Part shown: positions 1-9,259 of the stretch, piece after piece
Layout of the letters: each line of letters starts with the position of its first letter
Numbering within the stretch: position 1 is the stretch's first letter
NCBI RefSeq assembly: GCF_001028135.1
Contig: NZ_LDNM01000076.1
Location: 1 to 37,838 of the forward strand
Source: Xenorhabdus griffiniae
Lineage (GTDB): Bacteria > Pseudomonadota > Gammaproteobacteria > Enterobacterales > Enterobacteriaceae
Length of the DNA stretch: 37,838 bases
Direction of reading: 5' to 3'
Position numbers and translations under genes: made by a program
The notes under the pieces: generated by a model
The model's database searches: none
Seen by the model: only the letters and a program-made list of their open reading frames with translations
Told to the model about the DNA's origin: nothing

Positions 1-80
1 GTCTTGTGAGTGCCCACACAGATTGTCTGATTAATTTGTTAAAGAGCGTTGGCAACCGGGCGTCTCTTCCGGGTTGCGAG
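1..80 (-). other. rRNA operon leader with boxA antiterminator
   Basis: Read on the minus strand, this matches the transcribed leader just upstream of 16S rRNA in enterobacteria. A boxA-like element (CGCTCTTTAACA on the minus strand, positions 37-48) is followed by the conserved stretch ending in GTGTGGGCAC at 11-20. In rrn operons boxA recruits NusB/NusE for antitermination, and the leader pairs with sequence after 16S to form an RNase III stem. The 16S gene itself would start left of base 1 and is not in the window. Confidence 0.88.
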
Positions 81-87
81 GCTGCGT

Positions 88-115
88 ATCTTACGCTTTT
101 CGCCTCGAGAGTCAA
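88..115 (-). promoter_or_regulatory. rrn P2 promoter
   Basis: On the minus strand a -35 TTGACT (110-115) and a -10 TAAGAT (88-93) are separated by 16 bp, the typical spacing of rrn P2. It lies about 100 bp downstream of P1 in the direction of transcription and directs the same leader. rrn P2 promoters usually give basal, growth-rate-responsive transcription. Confidence 0.85.
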
Positions 116-186
116 GCGATTATTTTCGCTTTTCTCTCACCGTCCTTCGCGGCCTGTTTCAGCTCGGCGTCGGTCAGTGGTGGCGC

Positions 187-214
187 ATTATAGGGGGTTT
201 TTCGGCGCTGACAA
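187..214 (-). promoter_or_regulatory. rrn P1 promoter
   Basis: On the minus strand a -35 TTGTCA (209-214) and a -10 TATAAT (187-192) are 16 bp apart. The downstream GCGCCACC matches the conserved start region of enterobacterial rrn P1 promoters. The A/T-rich run at about 215-250, just upstream of the -35, is a good UP-element candidate. P1 is normally the strong promoter controlled by ppGpp/DksA and Fis; Fis sites were not resolved by eye. Confidence 0.9.
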
Positions 215-304
215 TAGTTTTTTTTGATTTTTTTTTCTGTTCGTGGTTTTTTTCAACAAAAACGGTAATTTTGCATGTTTTACATCCTAAAATTGAGGGT
301 TTAA

Positions 305-346
305 ACAACAATCATAGAGGCAAAGTTCTTATACAATGATTGTTGT
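305..346. repeat. 11-bp inverted repeat upstream of hsrA
   Basis: ACAACAATCAT (305-315) and its exact reverse complement ATGATTGTTGT (336-346) flank a 20 bp spacer. The spacer holds a -10-like TATACA, so the arms may be paired regulator sites around a promoter. They could equally be the stem of an RNA hairpin. No regulator is identifiable from the sequence. Confidence 0.6.
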
Positions 347-350
347 GCAA

Positions 351-363
351 TTGCCTACGGCAA
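351..363. repeat. Short perfect palindrome upstream of hsrA
   Basis: TTGCC-TAC-GGCAA is a perfect 5-bp inverted repeat between the larger repeat to its left and the one at 390-408. CAATTG also occurs on both sides (349-354 and 368-373). It is operator-like in size; function unknown. Confidence 0.45.
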
Positions 364-389
364 CTGTCAATTGGCCCCAGAGGAAGTTG

Positions 390-408
390 TTGGTTGATTA
401 ACAACCAA
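390..408. promoter_or_regulatory. Candidate operator upstream of hsrA
   Basis: TTGGTTG-ATTAA-CAACCAA is a perfect 7-bp inverted repeat ending 69 bp before the hsrA start. A further half-site (TGGTTG) occurs at 413-418. Exporters of this family are often controlled by local or global repressors, but no regulator gene is adjacent, so this is a symmetry-based candidate only. Confidence 0.45.
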
Positions 409-477
409 TAAATGGTTGAATTTGGTATAGTGAGACATTATGTATTCACTATCATTAAAAAATAAACAGGATATCTG

Positions 478-1863
478 ATGGTCAAATCCGCACGCAATAT
501 GTCGGGGTTACCTTGGATTGCAGCGATGGCTTTTTTTATGCAGTCTTTAGATGCCACAATTCTTAACACCGCACTACCGGCAATTGCAAAAAGTCTTGAT
601 CACTCTCCACTGGCAATGCAGCCCGCTATTGTCAGTTATACTTTAACTGTAGCAATGCTCATTCCCGTAAGCGGGTGGCTTGCCGATAGATTTGGTACTC
701 GTACGGTATTCATTTATGCTGTTTTCTTCTTTTCTTTAGGCTCGCTTGCTTGTGCGCTATCGCCTAATTTTTCTTTCTTAGTTGCATCCAGAGTTATTCA
801 AGGTATAGGTGGAGCTATGATGATGCCCGTTGCGCGCCTGGCTCTATTAAGATCATATCCACGTAGTGAACTGCTACCTATTTTGAATTTTGTCACCATG
901 CCAGGGTTATTAGGCCCAATTTTGGGTCCAATGTTTGGCGGATTGTTAGTCACTTATGCAACATGGCACTGGATTTTCATCATCAATATTCCCATTGGTT
1001 TATTAGGTATCATTTACGCCAGAAAGAATATGCCTAATTTAACTATGCCCAAATGCCCTTTCGATTTTCTGGGATTCATGTTGTTTAGTATGGGCCTGGT
1101 GATGATTTCAGTCAGTTTTGATTTATTTGGAGATCAGACATTCTCTGATTATCTTTCCCCTACTTTATTTTGTAGCGGTATCATTATGTTATTAGGGTAT
1201 GTCTTCCATGCAAAAAGACACTCAAATCCTCTCATTAATCTCCAGTTGTTCCAGACACGTACATTTTCAATTGGCATCGCCAGCAATATTGCTACTCGGC
1301 TAAGTACTGGCTCGCTTTCATTTATTATTCCTTTAATGCTCCAAGTGGGGTTTGGATTTCCAGCAGTCATTGCCGGCGTCATGATGGCACCGAATGCAAT
1401 TGGTTCAATTTTAGCCAAATCTTTTGTCACTAAGATACTGACCCGCTTTGGATATCGAAAAACACTCATCTGGGTCACGATTATTATTGGCATAATGATT
1501 TCACAATTTTCGCTACAAACACCGGAACTCCCCATCATATTGTTGATAATTCCTCTTTTTATATTGGGAGTAGTCATGTCCACACAATTCACAGCGATGA
1601 ATACAATCACTTTAGCTGATCTGAATGATAACAATGCCAGTGCCGGTAATAGCCTGTTATCAGTCACTCAACAGTTATCCATCAGTTTTGGGGTGACCAT
1701 CAGTGCGGCAGTTCTGCGATTTTATGAGTCAATGGAATATGGTTCAGCCATCAACCATTTCCACTATACTTTAATCACGATGGGAGTGATTACCTTGATT
1801 TCTTCTACTGTTTTTCTATTACTGAATAAAGAAGACGGTAATAACTTAATTAAGAAGAAATGA
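478..1863 (+). CDS. hsrA: DHA2-family MFS transporter HsrA
   Basis: This 461-residue polytopic inner-membrane protein closely resembles E. coli HsrA (YieO, about 475 aa). HsrA is a drug:H+ antiporter-1/DHA2-type major facilitator whose natural substrate is not well established. Family marks are [11 protein letters not shown] in helix 1 (residues 24-34), the MFS motif [10 protein letters not shown] (66-75), [16 protein letters not shown] after residue 100, and a long series of hydrophobic segments to the C-terminus. The start is ATG 478, with AGGA six bases upstream. As in E. coli it lies between an rrn operon and rbsR, and it converges on the rbsR remnant with only 5 bp between stops. The upstream region is rich in inverted repeats that could be operators. 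Confidence 0.93.
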   Translation: MVKSARNMSGLPWIAAMAFFMQSLDATILNTALPAIAKSLDHSPLAMQPAIVSYTLTVAMLIPVSGWLADRFGTRTVFIYAVFFFSLGSLACALSPNFSFLVASRVIQGIGGAMMMPVARLALLRSYPRSELLPILNFVTMPGLLGPILGPMFGGLLVTYATWHWIFIINIPIGLLGIIYARKNMPNLTMPKCPFDFLGFMLFSMGLVMISVSFDLFGDQTFSDYLSPTLFCSGIIMLLGYVFHAKRHSNPLINLQLFQTRTFSIGIASNIATRLSTGSLSFIIPLMLQVGFGFPAVIAGVMMAPNAIGSILAKSFVTKILTRFGYRKTLIWVTIIIGIMISQFSLQTPELPIILLIIPLFILGVVMSTQFTAMNTITLADLNDNNASAGNSLLSVTQQLSISFGVTISAAVLRFYESMEYGSAINHFHYTLITMGVITLISSTVFLLLNKEDGNNLIKKK

Positions 1864-1868
1864 ACCCG

Positions 1869-2214
1869 TTAGCGACTTGCTACAGAACTTCGCTCGATCA
1901 ATTTAGGTGTCAAAATCAGTTGCTTTGGTTCGCTTTCTGGATTTTTCATTCGATAAAGCAGGCTTACCCAATTCATCCTTGGGTTGATGGATAAGAGTTA
2001 TCACTGGCTGTAACCAACATACCAATGGTTTTGGTTTAGTTTGCTTTATTTTCAAGCTTCTTGCCAAAGCAGACGGCGCATAATTCAATTCCTCAATCGC
2101 TGCATTGACTTTCTTTTTCACATTGTCACTGACATAACGATTGCCATTAATCACATGAGAAACTGTTGATGTTGAGACGCCCGCCAGACGGGCAACGTCC
2201 TTCATGGTAGCCAC
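1869..2214 (-). pseudogene. rbsR: Degenerate ribose operon repressor
   Basis: The first ~62 codons encode an intact LacI-type helix-turn-helix ([20 protein letters not shown], then [11 protein letters not shown]) matching RbsR. A 5-bp insertion near 2030 then shifts the frame: removing CCAAA restores TIGMLVTAS. An internal deletion of most of the sugar-binding domain, over 200 codons, joins directly to the C-terminal [10 protein letters not shown] segment. A second frameshift hides the last codons, whose original frame ([12 protein letters not shown]) reaches the stop at 1869-1871. A peptide of about 103 aa could still be made with the DNA-binding domain, but it lacks effector and dimerisation domains. 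The position directly after rbsK is the usual one. Confidence 0.93.
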
Positions 2215-2216
2215 AG

Positions 2217-3146
2217 TTAATCCTGTTCAGATAGAAATGCGTCAATTTCATTCCGCCACGGAACCGCAGGTTGTGCTCCCTGACGCGTAACGGCAATCGC
2301 TGCCGCCGCATGAGCAAAGCGGATAGCAGACAACAGGGTATTTTCTTCCAGCAATCCTGTTACCAAGGCGCCATTAAATGTATCCCCAGCAGCAATTGTG
2401 TCGATCGCTTTTACTTTAAATCCAGGAACAATTTTCCCTTCCTTACCTTTCTCACTCAGCCATACGCCTCGGCTACCCAATGTGATAATGACCGTTTCTA
2501 TGCCTTTATGATGTAAAGCCTGCGAGGCTTTTTTCGCGCCAACATCATCTTTTACGGCAATGCCAGTCAAATATTCCGCTTCAGTTTCATTCGGCGTGAT
2601 AATATCCACCAGCGACAGTAATTGATCTGAGATTTGCTGTGCCGGTGCTGGATTCAAAATCACTTTAGCATGATGTTTCTTGGCCGTTTCAGCAGCAAGT
2701 TGTACGGTTTCCAGTGGCGTTTCAAGCTGCAATAACAATGCATCAGCTTCTTTGACAATCTGTTCATGACGAAGGAAATAATTAGGCGTTAGCTTCCCAT
2801 TCGCCCCGGCATTAATGCCAATAACATTTTCACCCAGCCGATTGACAAAAATCAGAGCAACGCCCGTTGTTTCCCCTTCAATCACCTCAATTGAGGAAGT
2901 ATTGATATTATCTTTCGCCAACTGTTGGCAAACACGTATGCCGACATCATCTTGGCCAACGCAAGCAATAAATGTAATGTCAGCACCACAACGACCAGCA
3001 GCAACGGCCTGGTTTGCCCCCTTTCCTCCAAAGGCAACCTTATATTGTTCTCCTCTCACTGTTTCCCCTGGTTGGGGAAAAGAGTTGAGATTCAATATGT
3101 GATCTACATTGATGCTACCCATCACTACCAGTTTTGCCACACGCAT
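2217..3146 (-). CDS. rbsK: Ribokinase
   Basis: Cytosolic kinase of the PfkB family that phosphorylates D-ribose to ribose 5-phosphate for the pentose phosphate pathway. The 309-residue length equals that of E. coli RbsK. It begins with [20 protein letters not shown], has PfkB signature 1 around [17 protein letters not shown], and signature 2 [13 protein letters not shown] near residues 249-261 with the catalytic Asp in AAGDTF. The frame is fully open. An AGGA lies nine bases before the ATG. It is the only complete gene left in a ruined rbsDACBKR operon, so the enzyme could still act on internally generated or otherwise imported ribose, or it may be next to decay. Confidence 0.95.
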   Translation of the reverse strand: MRVAKLVVMGSINVDHILNLNSFPQPGETVRGEQYKVAFGGKGANQAVAAGRCGADITFIACVGQDDVGIRVCQQLAKDNINTSSIEVIEGETTGVALIFVNRLGENVIGINAGANGKLTPNYFLRHEQIVKEADALLLQLETPLETVQLAAETAKKHHAKVILNPAPAQQISDQLLSLVDIITPNETEAEYLTGIAVKDDVGAKKASQALHHKGIETVIITLGSRGVWLSEKGKEGKIVPGFKVKAIDTIAAGDTFNGALVTGLLEENTLLSAIRFAHAAAAIAVTRQGAQPAVPWRNEIDAFLSEQD

Positions 3147-3210
3147 TACATTTATTCCTGTGTAAAAATAATGCAGCCATAAAAATTAATGACTGCATGA
3201 ATCATGCTGA

Positions 3211-3621
3211 TTATTTCTTCACAACTAATTCCAGCTCAACCGGAATGATGGCATCAACTTTTTCACCTTTTAGCACTTTGTCCACAGTCTGAACACTAAT
3301 GATACCTATCTGATCCGGACGCTGTGCGTTGGTTGCTGCCAATTTACCACTCTGTACAGCCTTAAGAGCATCGTCAATGCCATCAAATCCGACAACCAAC
3401 ACCTCTTCTTTACCGGCTGCCTGCAACGCTCGCAATGCACCAAGAGCCATTTCATCATTTTGAGCGAAAACAGCTTGTACTGACGGATGAACTGTCAGCA
3501 AGTTCTGCATAACATTCATCCCTTTTGTGCGATCATAATCAGCGACCATTTTGGCACCTAAACGGCTGTCAGAAGCAATATAGCTGATAACATTGCCCTT
3601 AATTAGCACTGATAGTGGCAC
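3211..3621 (-). pseudogene. rbsB: Truncated ribose-binding protein
   Basis: The readable frame matches the C-terminal half of periplasmic RbsB ([57 protein letters not shown], and a terminal VELELVVKK). The signal peptide and whole N-terminal lobe are missing. There is also an in-frame internal deletion: an [15 protein letters not shown] segment is joined straight to DRTKGMNV, omitting about 45 residues found in E. coli RbsB. Without signal peptide and N-lobe it cannot serve as an ABC substrate-binding protein. The first few codons at the 3621 end show no RbsB similarity. Confidence 0.9.
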
Positions 3622-3649
3622 TTTATGCCATGACGGAGAAAATAGTTAC

Positions 3650-3770
3650 CAGTTTATTGACGAATTCACGACTCAAAAAAATGTTTTCAGCAATCGTTAG
3701 TTGGGGGATGGGGTTTAATTCTTGATGAAGAATGCCAATACCAGCTTCCTGAGCGGATTTGGAACCAGTG
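3650..3770 (-). pseudogene. rbsA: Fragment of ribose ABC ATPase
   Basis: Minus-strand translation gives about 38 residues ([20 protein letters not shown] followed by [17 protein letters not shown]) that match residues of about 70-110 of E. coli RbsA, just after its first Walker A. Everything before and after is gone, including both nucleotide-binding sites. It is joined upstream to the rbsD fragment in another frame and followed by the rbsB fragment, so rbsC has been deleted completely. Confidence 0.88.
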
Positions 3771-3783
3771 GAAGCCACAACGA

Positions 3784-3885
3784 CGGGATAGGTAAGCCCG
3801 CATCACTGATCGCAATCGGATCAGTGTGTCCCAAACGAGAAATAACGGCTGAAATATCAGAATGTAATAAAACGCCTTTTTTCAT
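3784..3885 (-). pseudogene. rbsD: N-terminal fragment of ribose pyranase
   Basis: From ATG 3885 the minus strand encodes [20 protein letters not shown] and then GLPIP, matching the first ~34 residues of RbsD, which interconverts ribose ring forms. After LPIP the sequence runs into the rbsA fragment out of frame. A chimeric peptide of about 57 residues would be read through, but the catalytic fold is lost. Confidence 0.88.
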
Positions 3886-3900
3886 TTTTATAAACTGTTT

Positions 3901-3916
3901 AGCGAAACGTTTCGCC
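3901..3916. promoter_or_regulatory. RbsR-type operator
   Basis: AGCGAAACGTTTCGCC is a near-perfect palindrome centred on AACGTT, the same as the known E. coli rbs operator core (GCGAAACGTTTCGC). It lies 16 bp upstream of the rbsD start codon, as expected for repression of the rbs operon. The site survives although its repressor gene and most of its target operon are broken. Confidence 0.85.
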
Positions 3917-4103
3917 AAACAGTCATCATATAAAGCTAACCATCAAGGACAATATGATTAATATAAAAATGTGATCATCATAGAAACGTTTAATGGGGGA
4001 GATAAATAAAGGGAAAAAATAACTTATCATCAAAATCTTTGCATAGGGTGAATTTTATCTATAAATAAAGGAAGGTAACTCTTCAATCCTTGGTGTCCAT
4101 ACT

Positions 4104-5594
4104 ATGCAATTGGTCGAGAAAATATCCCAGTTAGGTCAGCATCTAGAAAGCGGACTATATGAAAGACGGCAAGCTATTCGCCTGTGCCTGCTAGCCGCAT
4201 TATGTGGAGAGAGCATTTTTCTTCTTGGCCCCCCGGGAATAGCCAAAAGCCTTATCGCGCGTCGGATCAAATTTGCATTCCAAAACGCACGCGCTTTTGA
4301 GTATCTGATGACCCGTTTTTCCACCCCAGAAGAGATCTTCGGCCCCCTTTCCATTCAAGCGCTCAAAGATGAAGGCCGTTATCAGCGCCTTACTGAAGGT
4401 TATTTACCCGAAGCGGAAATCGTTTTCTTGGATGAAATTTGGAAAGCAGGTCCCGCCATTTTGAATACGTTACTCACCGCGATTAATGAAAAGAAATTCA
4501 GAAATGGCAACCTGGAAGAACAACTACCGATGCGTTTACTGGTTACAGCATCCAATGAACTCCCGGATAGTGATAGCAGTCTGGAAGCACTCTACGATCG
4601 CATGTTGATTCGACTCTGGCTGGACAAAATTCAGGAAAAGAAAAATTTTCGCGCCTTGCTGACTGACCGAAACAAGGAAAATAGCAATCCCGTGCCTGCC
4701 CATATTCAAATCACTGATGCTGAATTTCAGCAATGGCAAGACAAGATCAATCATGTATCCCTGCCAGATCATATCTTCGAACTGATTTATCAATTACGCC
4801 AACAAGTCAATGCGACTGAGAGCACGGCTGATGTCTCAGATCGCCGCTGGAAAAAATCTATCCGTTTACTGCAAGCCTGTGCCTTTTTCAGCGGCAGAAA
4901 TGAGATATCCCCGTTAGATATCGTGCTATTAAAAGATTGCCTATGGCACGACTTGAATAGCTTAAAATTCTTGTCCCAATTTTTGCATGTCTTATTGACA
5001 GAACAGGCTTATCGACAACATGCCCTCCTGCAAAAAATGGAGAAGTTATACCAGCAATGGGTACAATCCAACCAAGGAGAAAATGACCATCCCCTGCAAT
5101 TAGTCGCCAAATCCTCTCTGTTTGGCCGTAAGACCCTTTATTCACTGCCCGCAGATATAGCAGATGAAAAACTGACCCTATTTTTACGTCCTTCATTACA
5201 CATGCATAATATTGAAGTCAATTTCATCGAACTAGATAAAAACTCTCTGGAAAACGCTCTAAAAAATAATACAGGAGAACTCTCTGCCTGTTTAAACGGC
5301 ATTGGTTTTCCTCAAACTATCACGGCAGAAATCAATGAAAAGAACCTGCTTACAGTGCTGGATATTAGCCGTAATAGCGCTGTTCTCTGCCTATTTAGTA
5401 CTTCAAAAAACACCAATACAGAATGGCATGAAAAACTGATATCCATCAGCGATGAAATTCAGCAACAACGCAATTTATTCAGTCAGCATCAACCCTGTTT
5501 ATTTATCGAAGCACATTGGCTTGTCAACATTGAACAGAGTTTTCTGCAATTAACTGAAAAACAGAAACAGTTGAGGGTAAAAATGAGTGGGTAA
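4104..5594 (+). CDS. ravA: MoxR-family AAA+ ATPase RavA
   Basis: This 496-residue cytoplasmic AAA+ protein closely matches E. coli RavA (498 aa), a hexameric MoxR-type ATPase that works with ViaA. In E. coli it also binds the inducible lysine decarboxylase and is linked to aminoglycoside sensitivity and respiratory complexes. Visible motifs are Walker A GPPGIAKS (about residues 42-49), sensor/pore region [20 protein letters not shown], Walker [10 protein letters not shown] near residue 112, and the arginine-finger region YDRMLIRLW. The C-terminal half corresponds to the triple-helix and LARA domains. In relatives viaA follows at once; here its partner is 3.66 kb away behind an opposite-strand helicase gene. 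The start is ATG 4104; the ribosome-binding site is weak. Confidence 0.95.
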   Translation: MQLVEKISQLGQHLESGLYERRQAIRLCLLAALCGESIFLLGPPGIAKSLIARRIKFAFQNARAFEYLMTRFSTPEEIFGPLSIQALKDEGRYQRLTEGYLPEAEIVFLDEIWKAGPAILNTLLTAINEKKFRNGNLEEQLPMRLLVTASNELPDSDSSLEALYDRMLIRLWLDKIQEKKNFRALLTDRNKENSNPVPAHIQITDAEFQQWQDKINHVSLPDHIFELIYQLRQQVNATESTADVSDRRWKKSIRLLQACAFFSGRNEISPLDIVLLKDCLWHDLNSLKFLSQFLHVLLTEQAYRQHALLQKMEKLYQQWVQSNQGENDHPLQLVAKSSLFGRKTLYSLPADIADEKLTLFLRPSLHMHNIEVNFIELDKNSLENALKNNTGELSACLNGIGFPQTITAEINEKNLLTVLDISRNSAVLCLFSTSKNTNTEWHEKLISISDEIQQQRNLFSQHQPCLFIEAHWLVNIEQSFLQLTEKQKQLRVKMSG

Positions 5595-5654
5595 TATCGT
5601 GTTGATATTCCGCAAGGGAGCGACTTATACAAAGTGCAAATATCGTCTCCCTTG
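5593..5654. terminator. Stem-loops between convergent genes
   Basis: Two inverted repeats fill the gap between the convergent ends of ravA and the helicase gene. AATATC-gtgtt-GATATT (5593-5609) overlaps the ravA stop. CAAGGGAG (5613-5620) pairs with CTCCCTTG (5647-5654) across a 26-base loop. Neither has a clear U-run, so a bidirectional terminator role is inferred from position. Confidence 0.4.
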
Positions 5655-5668
5655 GGATGGAGTTATAA

Positions 5669-8600
5669 TCAAGCAAGCGCAAACAGTTCTCTAATCGCTT
5701 GCGTATCCAGATTGCCTATCCATTGTTCTCCGCTACCCACCACCATATCCGATAGCTCACGCTTACGCTGGATCATTTCGTTAATCCGTTCTTCAAAGGT
5801 GGCACTGGTAATAAAGCGGTGCACCTGCACATTACGCTGTTGACCAATGCGATACGCACGGTCAGTAGCCTGCGCCTCCACTGCGGGATTCCACCATAAA
5901 TCGAAGTGAATCACGTTTGAGGCGGCAGTTAGGTTAAGCCCCGTCCCTCCGGCCTTGAGGGATAACAGAAACACCCGTTCAGTGCGGTCGGTCTGAAATT
6001 TCTCCACCATTTCGTCACGTTTAGTGCGGGACAGACCGCCATGCAGGAACATCGGGGCCTGCCCGTAGCGTTGTCGTAACCAGTGAGCCAATAATTCCCC
6101 CATCTCACGGAACTGAGTGAAAATGAGCGTTTTCTCGTGGCTGGCATGTATATCGTCGAGCAGATCGAACAAGCGTTCGAGTTTGCCGGACGCTATAGCA
6201 TCGCTGGCAGGTTGTTTCAGGTACAGATCGGGATGGTTGCAGATCTGCTTGAGCGACAGAATCATTTGTAATACCAAGCCCTGGCGTTTGAACTGATCTT
6301 CTTCAGCTTCAAGGGTCAGCAGACTTTCACGCACCACCGATTCGTACAGTGCGGTTTGTGTTGCCGTCAAGGTGCAGTATTGATCACTTTCAACCTTGTC
6401 GGGCAGATCGCTGATCACGCTGCGATCGGACTTAAGGCGGCGCAGGAGAAAGGGGGCGGTGATGCGTTGGAAGCGTTCTGCTACCTGCCGATCGCGGTTG
6501 ATCTGGATCGGCGTAGTGTAATCTTTCTCGAAACGTTTAAGTGTGCCCAAATAACCGCGATTGACAAAATCCATTAAGCTCCAGTATTCAGACAGACGGT
6601 TTTCAACGGGAGTACCACTCATGGCAATATAGCCAGCAGCAGGAATAGATTTGATCGCTTTGGTCTGCGCGACAGACGGGTTCTTGATGTTTTGCGCTTC
6701 ATCCACCACCAGAACCCGCCAGGACATAGCCTTGAGCGAGGTCACCGCACTACGAACAATACCGTAGGTAGTCAGCAAGACGTCCGGTCGTTCACAGGTC
6801 AATTCACGTTTGCTGCCATGAAATACGTCAATGCTGATCGTTGGCGCAAAGCGAGCAATTTCCCTCTGCCAATTGGTCAGCAAACTGGTGGGAACCACTA
6901 TTAATGCCTTAGACTGCTCTAAGGCACCGTCCTGCTTAAGTTTGAGCAGTGTAGCGATCACTTGCAGGGTTTTTCCAAGCCCCATATCATCAGCAATCAC
7001 GCTGCCAAATCCTACCTGTAAGTTGCGCATCATCCAAGCGTAACCGCGTTGTTGATACGGACGCAGGGTAGCGTTGAGATCGCACGGTAAAGGCATTTCA
7101 CCCGACTCCCTCAACTCGGTCAGCAGTTGTAGCGTGTTGTCGTCGAGCTTTACCGGTGTGCCACCATATTCACCAGCCAGTGCCGTGCGCAGCAATTCAG
7201 TGCCCGACAATTTTGAGGGGCGGTTCAGTTGGGCTTGCAAACTCGCAATTTCTTCCGGATCTAAGTAGACATATTCTCCTTTGAAACGCACTACGCCCGT
7301 TGCGCCCTGAACCAATTGCTCGAACTCGACACGAGTCAGATGATGTTCACCCAAAGCGACCCGCCAATCGAAAGTCAGGATCTCATCAACCCGCAATTGA
7401 TTGCTTCCAAGTCCCTGAGTCCGACTAGATACGTTCATCGACAACCGAGGGCGTAACAATCGTTCCAACACCTTGGGTAGCAAAGTGCGAATGCCGAGCA
7501 GTTGAATGGCAGGTAGTGTGTTGAACAATAGCTCAGGCAGTTGTTCCGCCGTCAGAACAATAGGAGAGTGTGCGCCCTGTCTCAGGTAGTCATTAAGAGG
7601 AGGGAAAAATTCGGCCAGCAGAATGACCGTCTGCAAGATGCCGAAACGCGCCTGACTCCACTCTTGCTCAGTTAGTACGCTGTACAACGGAACCGGTGGT
7701 GTCAACAAGGCCGATTTGGGCTGAATAGCCAACCCCACCTCGAAATCGCCGAACTCCCCCTCATTCAGGTTCAGTACGGGAGAATAGTCCCGTTCAGCCA
7801 GATGATAACGAGCAAGCCAAGTCTGTAAGGCAGGACCGATAGCACTTTCCTCTGGACCATCAAAATTTTTCGGTTCACCACTGAATAACAAGGACAAGAT
7901 TTTATTGTCGCGCGGTTTCTCTCTGACATACTCCGACGCCATTCGCAGGTAATAACCGAGAAATACCGCACATAGCGCGCAGGTCTGCATTATCGGTGAA
8001 ATAGTCTGGTTCCGACTTAACACGGCCAATTGCGACGGCAAGCCTCTTGCCAGAAGCTGTATCTGTTCAGCAACCCGGTTATCGAGCATAGCGGGTAACC
8101 AACGCACTCCCAGAACATTTGGCTCCACAGAAAATACCTGTGGCACCACCGCTCCGTGAACCAGCAGATGCAAAGATATCATGCGCAGGTGGAACAGGGC
8201 GGCTACCTCTGGTTGCCTGTCCGGCAAGTCTGCTGGTGTAAGTTGTGCCAGCGCAGTGTCCAGTTCTTCAATAGTATATAGCCCGTTGACACCACTGATG
8301 ATGGCATCTCCCTCCCGATTCAACGTGATACGGGGACGGTGGGGAGCCAACAAAGTGACTACAGGCATATCCATCAGAATTTTGCCATCCAATACCTTGC
8401 GGGCAAACTTAGCCACCCGCGTCAGTACTCTTTGCATCACCTTGCGTAGATCACCGTCAGGAAAAAAAACCGTCTGTGTAGGCAATACCGCCAATAGCGG
8501 CTCAGACAGAGATGGCAAGCCAGTATAATCCAACGTTTCCAGTGCCATCGGATCCGGCAGGGTAGCGTCTACCAACGCGCCACCTTCAATTAACAGGGTC

Positions 8601-9148
8601 GACAAGCGCGGCACATTGACCACTGCCTCGCGCTCAATATTAATTCCTCGTTCTTTTAGCTGCTGAACAAGATCCACACCACGCAGGGAGAACACCAGAA
8701 AAGGATTGCTGTCGATTTGACGACTGATCAAGTAAATCGTTGCCGCCAAGTGCTTACAAGGCACTACCCAGTCGGGGCAGGAACATCTCATCGTTAAATC
8801 TTTCCACTGGGACGGAAATACCGCAATACCCAAGCGTTTAGCCTGCTCTAACACTGAAGGATCTAATTCTCGATTAAGCAGACGGGCGATCACACCAGGA
8901 TCACCCACCAACACATCAAGCAATCGATTGATTTGTTTCTGGGTCAGTGAAGGGACTTGAATTAAAACTTGATAAGGTAATGGACGAGAACCCTGCACTT
9001 TCGCCTGCAAAGTGCCTCCTTTCAATGTCAGATTCTTGACCACACCTTTATTAGCGTAAGTTCTCCCACGCGGCAATCGGTTGTCATAATCTATATTAGT
9101 GAGAGCGTTCAGCCATTGTTTACCCCACCAGGTATTACCATAACTCAT
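5669..9148 (-). CDS. SWIM zinc-finger SNF2-family helicase
   Basis: A 1159-residue SF2 (SNF2/Rad54-like) ATPase. The N-terminus has the YGNTWWGKQWLNAL motif common in bacterial SWIM proteins and a SWIM zinc finger CSCPDWVVPCKH (C126, C128, C135, H137 counted from a TTG four codons upstream). A long middle region precedes the helicase core: motif I DDMGLGKTLQ (about 723-732), motif II VVDEAQNIK (about 820), SGTPVENRLSEYW (motif III region), and a C-terminal RecA lobe with GGTGLNL and DRAYRIGQ (about 1105). Such proteins translocate on double-stranded DNA; the substrate is unknown. I chose ATG 9148. The gene sits opposite in direction between ravA and viaA and looks visibly richer in G+C than its neighbours, which suggests acquisition. 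Confidence 0.9.
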   Translation of the reverse strand: MSYGNTWWGKQWLNALTNIDYDNRLPRGRTYANKGVVKNLTLKGGTLQAKVQGSRPLPYQVLIQVPSLTQKQINRLLDVLVGDPGVIARLLNRELDPSVLEQAKRLGIAVFPSQWKDLTMRCSCPDWVVPCKHLAATIYLISRQIDSNPFLVFSLRGVDLVQQLKERGINIEREAVVNVPRLSTLLIEGGALVDATLPDPMALETLDYTGLPSLSEPLLAVLPTQTVFFPDGDLRKVMQRVLTRVAKFARKVLDGKILMDMPVVTLLAPHRPRITLNREGDAIISGVNGLYTIEELDTALAQLTPADLPDRQPEVAALFHLRMISLHLLVHGAVVPQVFSVEPNVLGVRWLPAMLDNRVAEQIQLLARGLPSQLAVLSRNQTISPIMQTCALCAVFLGYYLRMASEYVREKPRDNKILSLLFSGEPKNFDGPEESAIGPALQTWLARYHLAERDYSPVLNLNEGEFGDFEVGLAIQPKSALLTPPVPLYSVLTEQEWSQARFGILQTVILLAEFFPPLNDYLRQGAHSPIVLTAEQLPELLFNTLPAIQLLGIRTLLPKVLERLLRPRLSMNVSSRTQGLGSNQLRVDEILTFDWRVALGEHHLTRVEFEQLVQGATGVVRFKGEYVYLDPEEIASLQAQLNRPSKLSGTELLRTALAGEYGGTPVKLDDNTLQLLTELRESGEMPLPCDLNATLRPYQQRGYAWMMRNLQVGFGSVIADDMGLGKTLQVIATLLKLKQDGALEQSKALIVVPTSLLTNWQREIARFAPTISIDVFHGSKRELTCERPDVLLTTYGIVRSAVTSLKAMSWRVLVVDEAQNIKNPSVAQTKAIKSIPAAGYIAMSGTPVENRLSEYWSLMDFVNRGYLGTLKRFEKDYTTPIQINRDRQVAERFQRITAPFLLRRLKSDRSVISDLPDKVESDQYCTLTATQTALYESVVRESLLTLEAEEDQFKRQGLVLQMILSLKQICNHPDLYLKQPASDAIASGKLERLFDLLDDIHASHEKTLIFTQFREMGELLAHWLRQRYGQAPMFLHGGLSRTKRDEMVEKFQTDRTERVFLLSLKAGGTGLNLTAASNVIHFDLWWNPAVEAQATDRAYRIGQQRNVQVHRFITSATFEERINEMIQRKRELSDMVVGSGEQWIGNLDTQAIRELFALA

Positions 9149-9259
9149 GATATTTACCAAAGAAGATAGAAGATATAGACTAAATTTTACGAGGTTTGGC
9201 TACAAAGCACATGATTATTTTTTGCAACATTGGCACATGCCCCACAATGGGAAACCCAC

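Noticed and set aside
6-339. Two overlapping plus-strand frames of 73 and 96 codons
   Set aside because: They are antisense to the rrn leader and promoters and show no protein similarity or ribosome-binding site.
1149-1667. 172-codon frame antisense to hsrA
   Set aside because: It is the shadow of a conserved transporter gene, with no family features.
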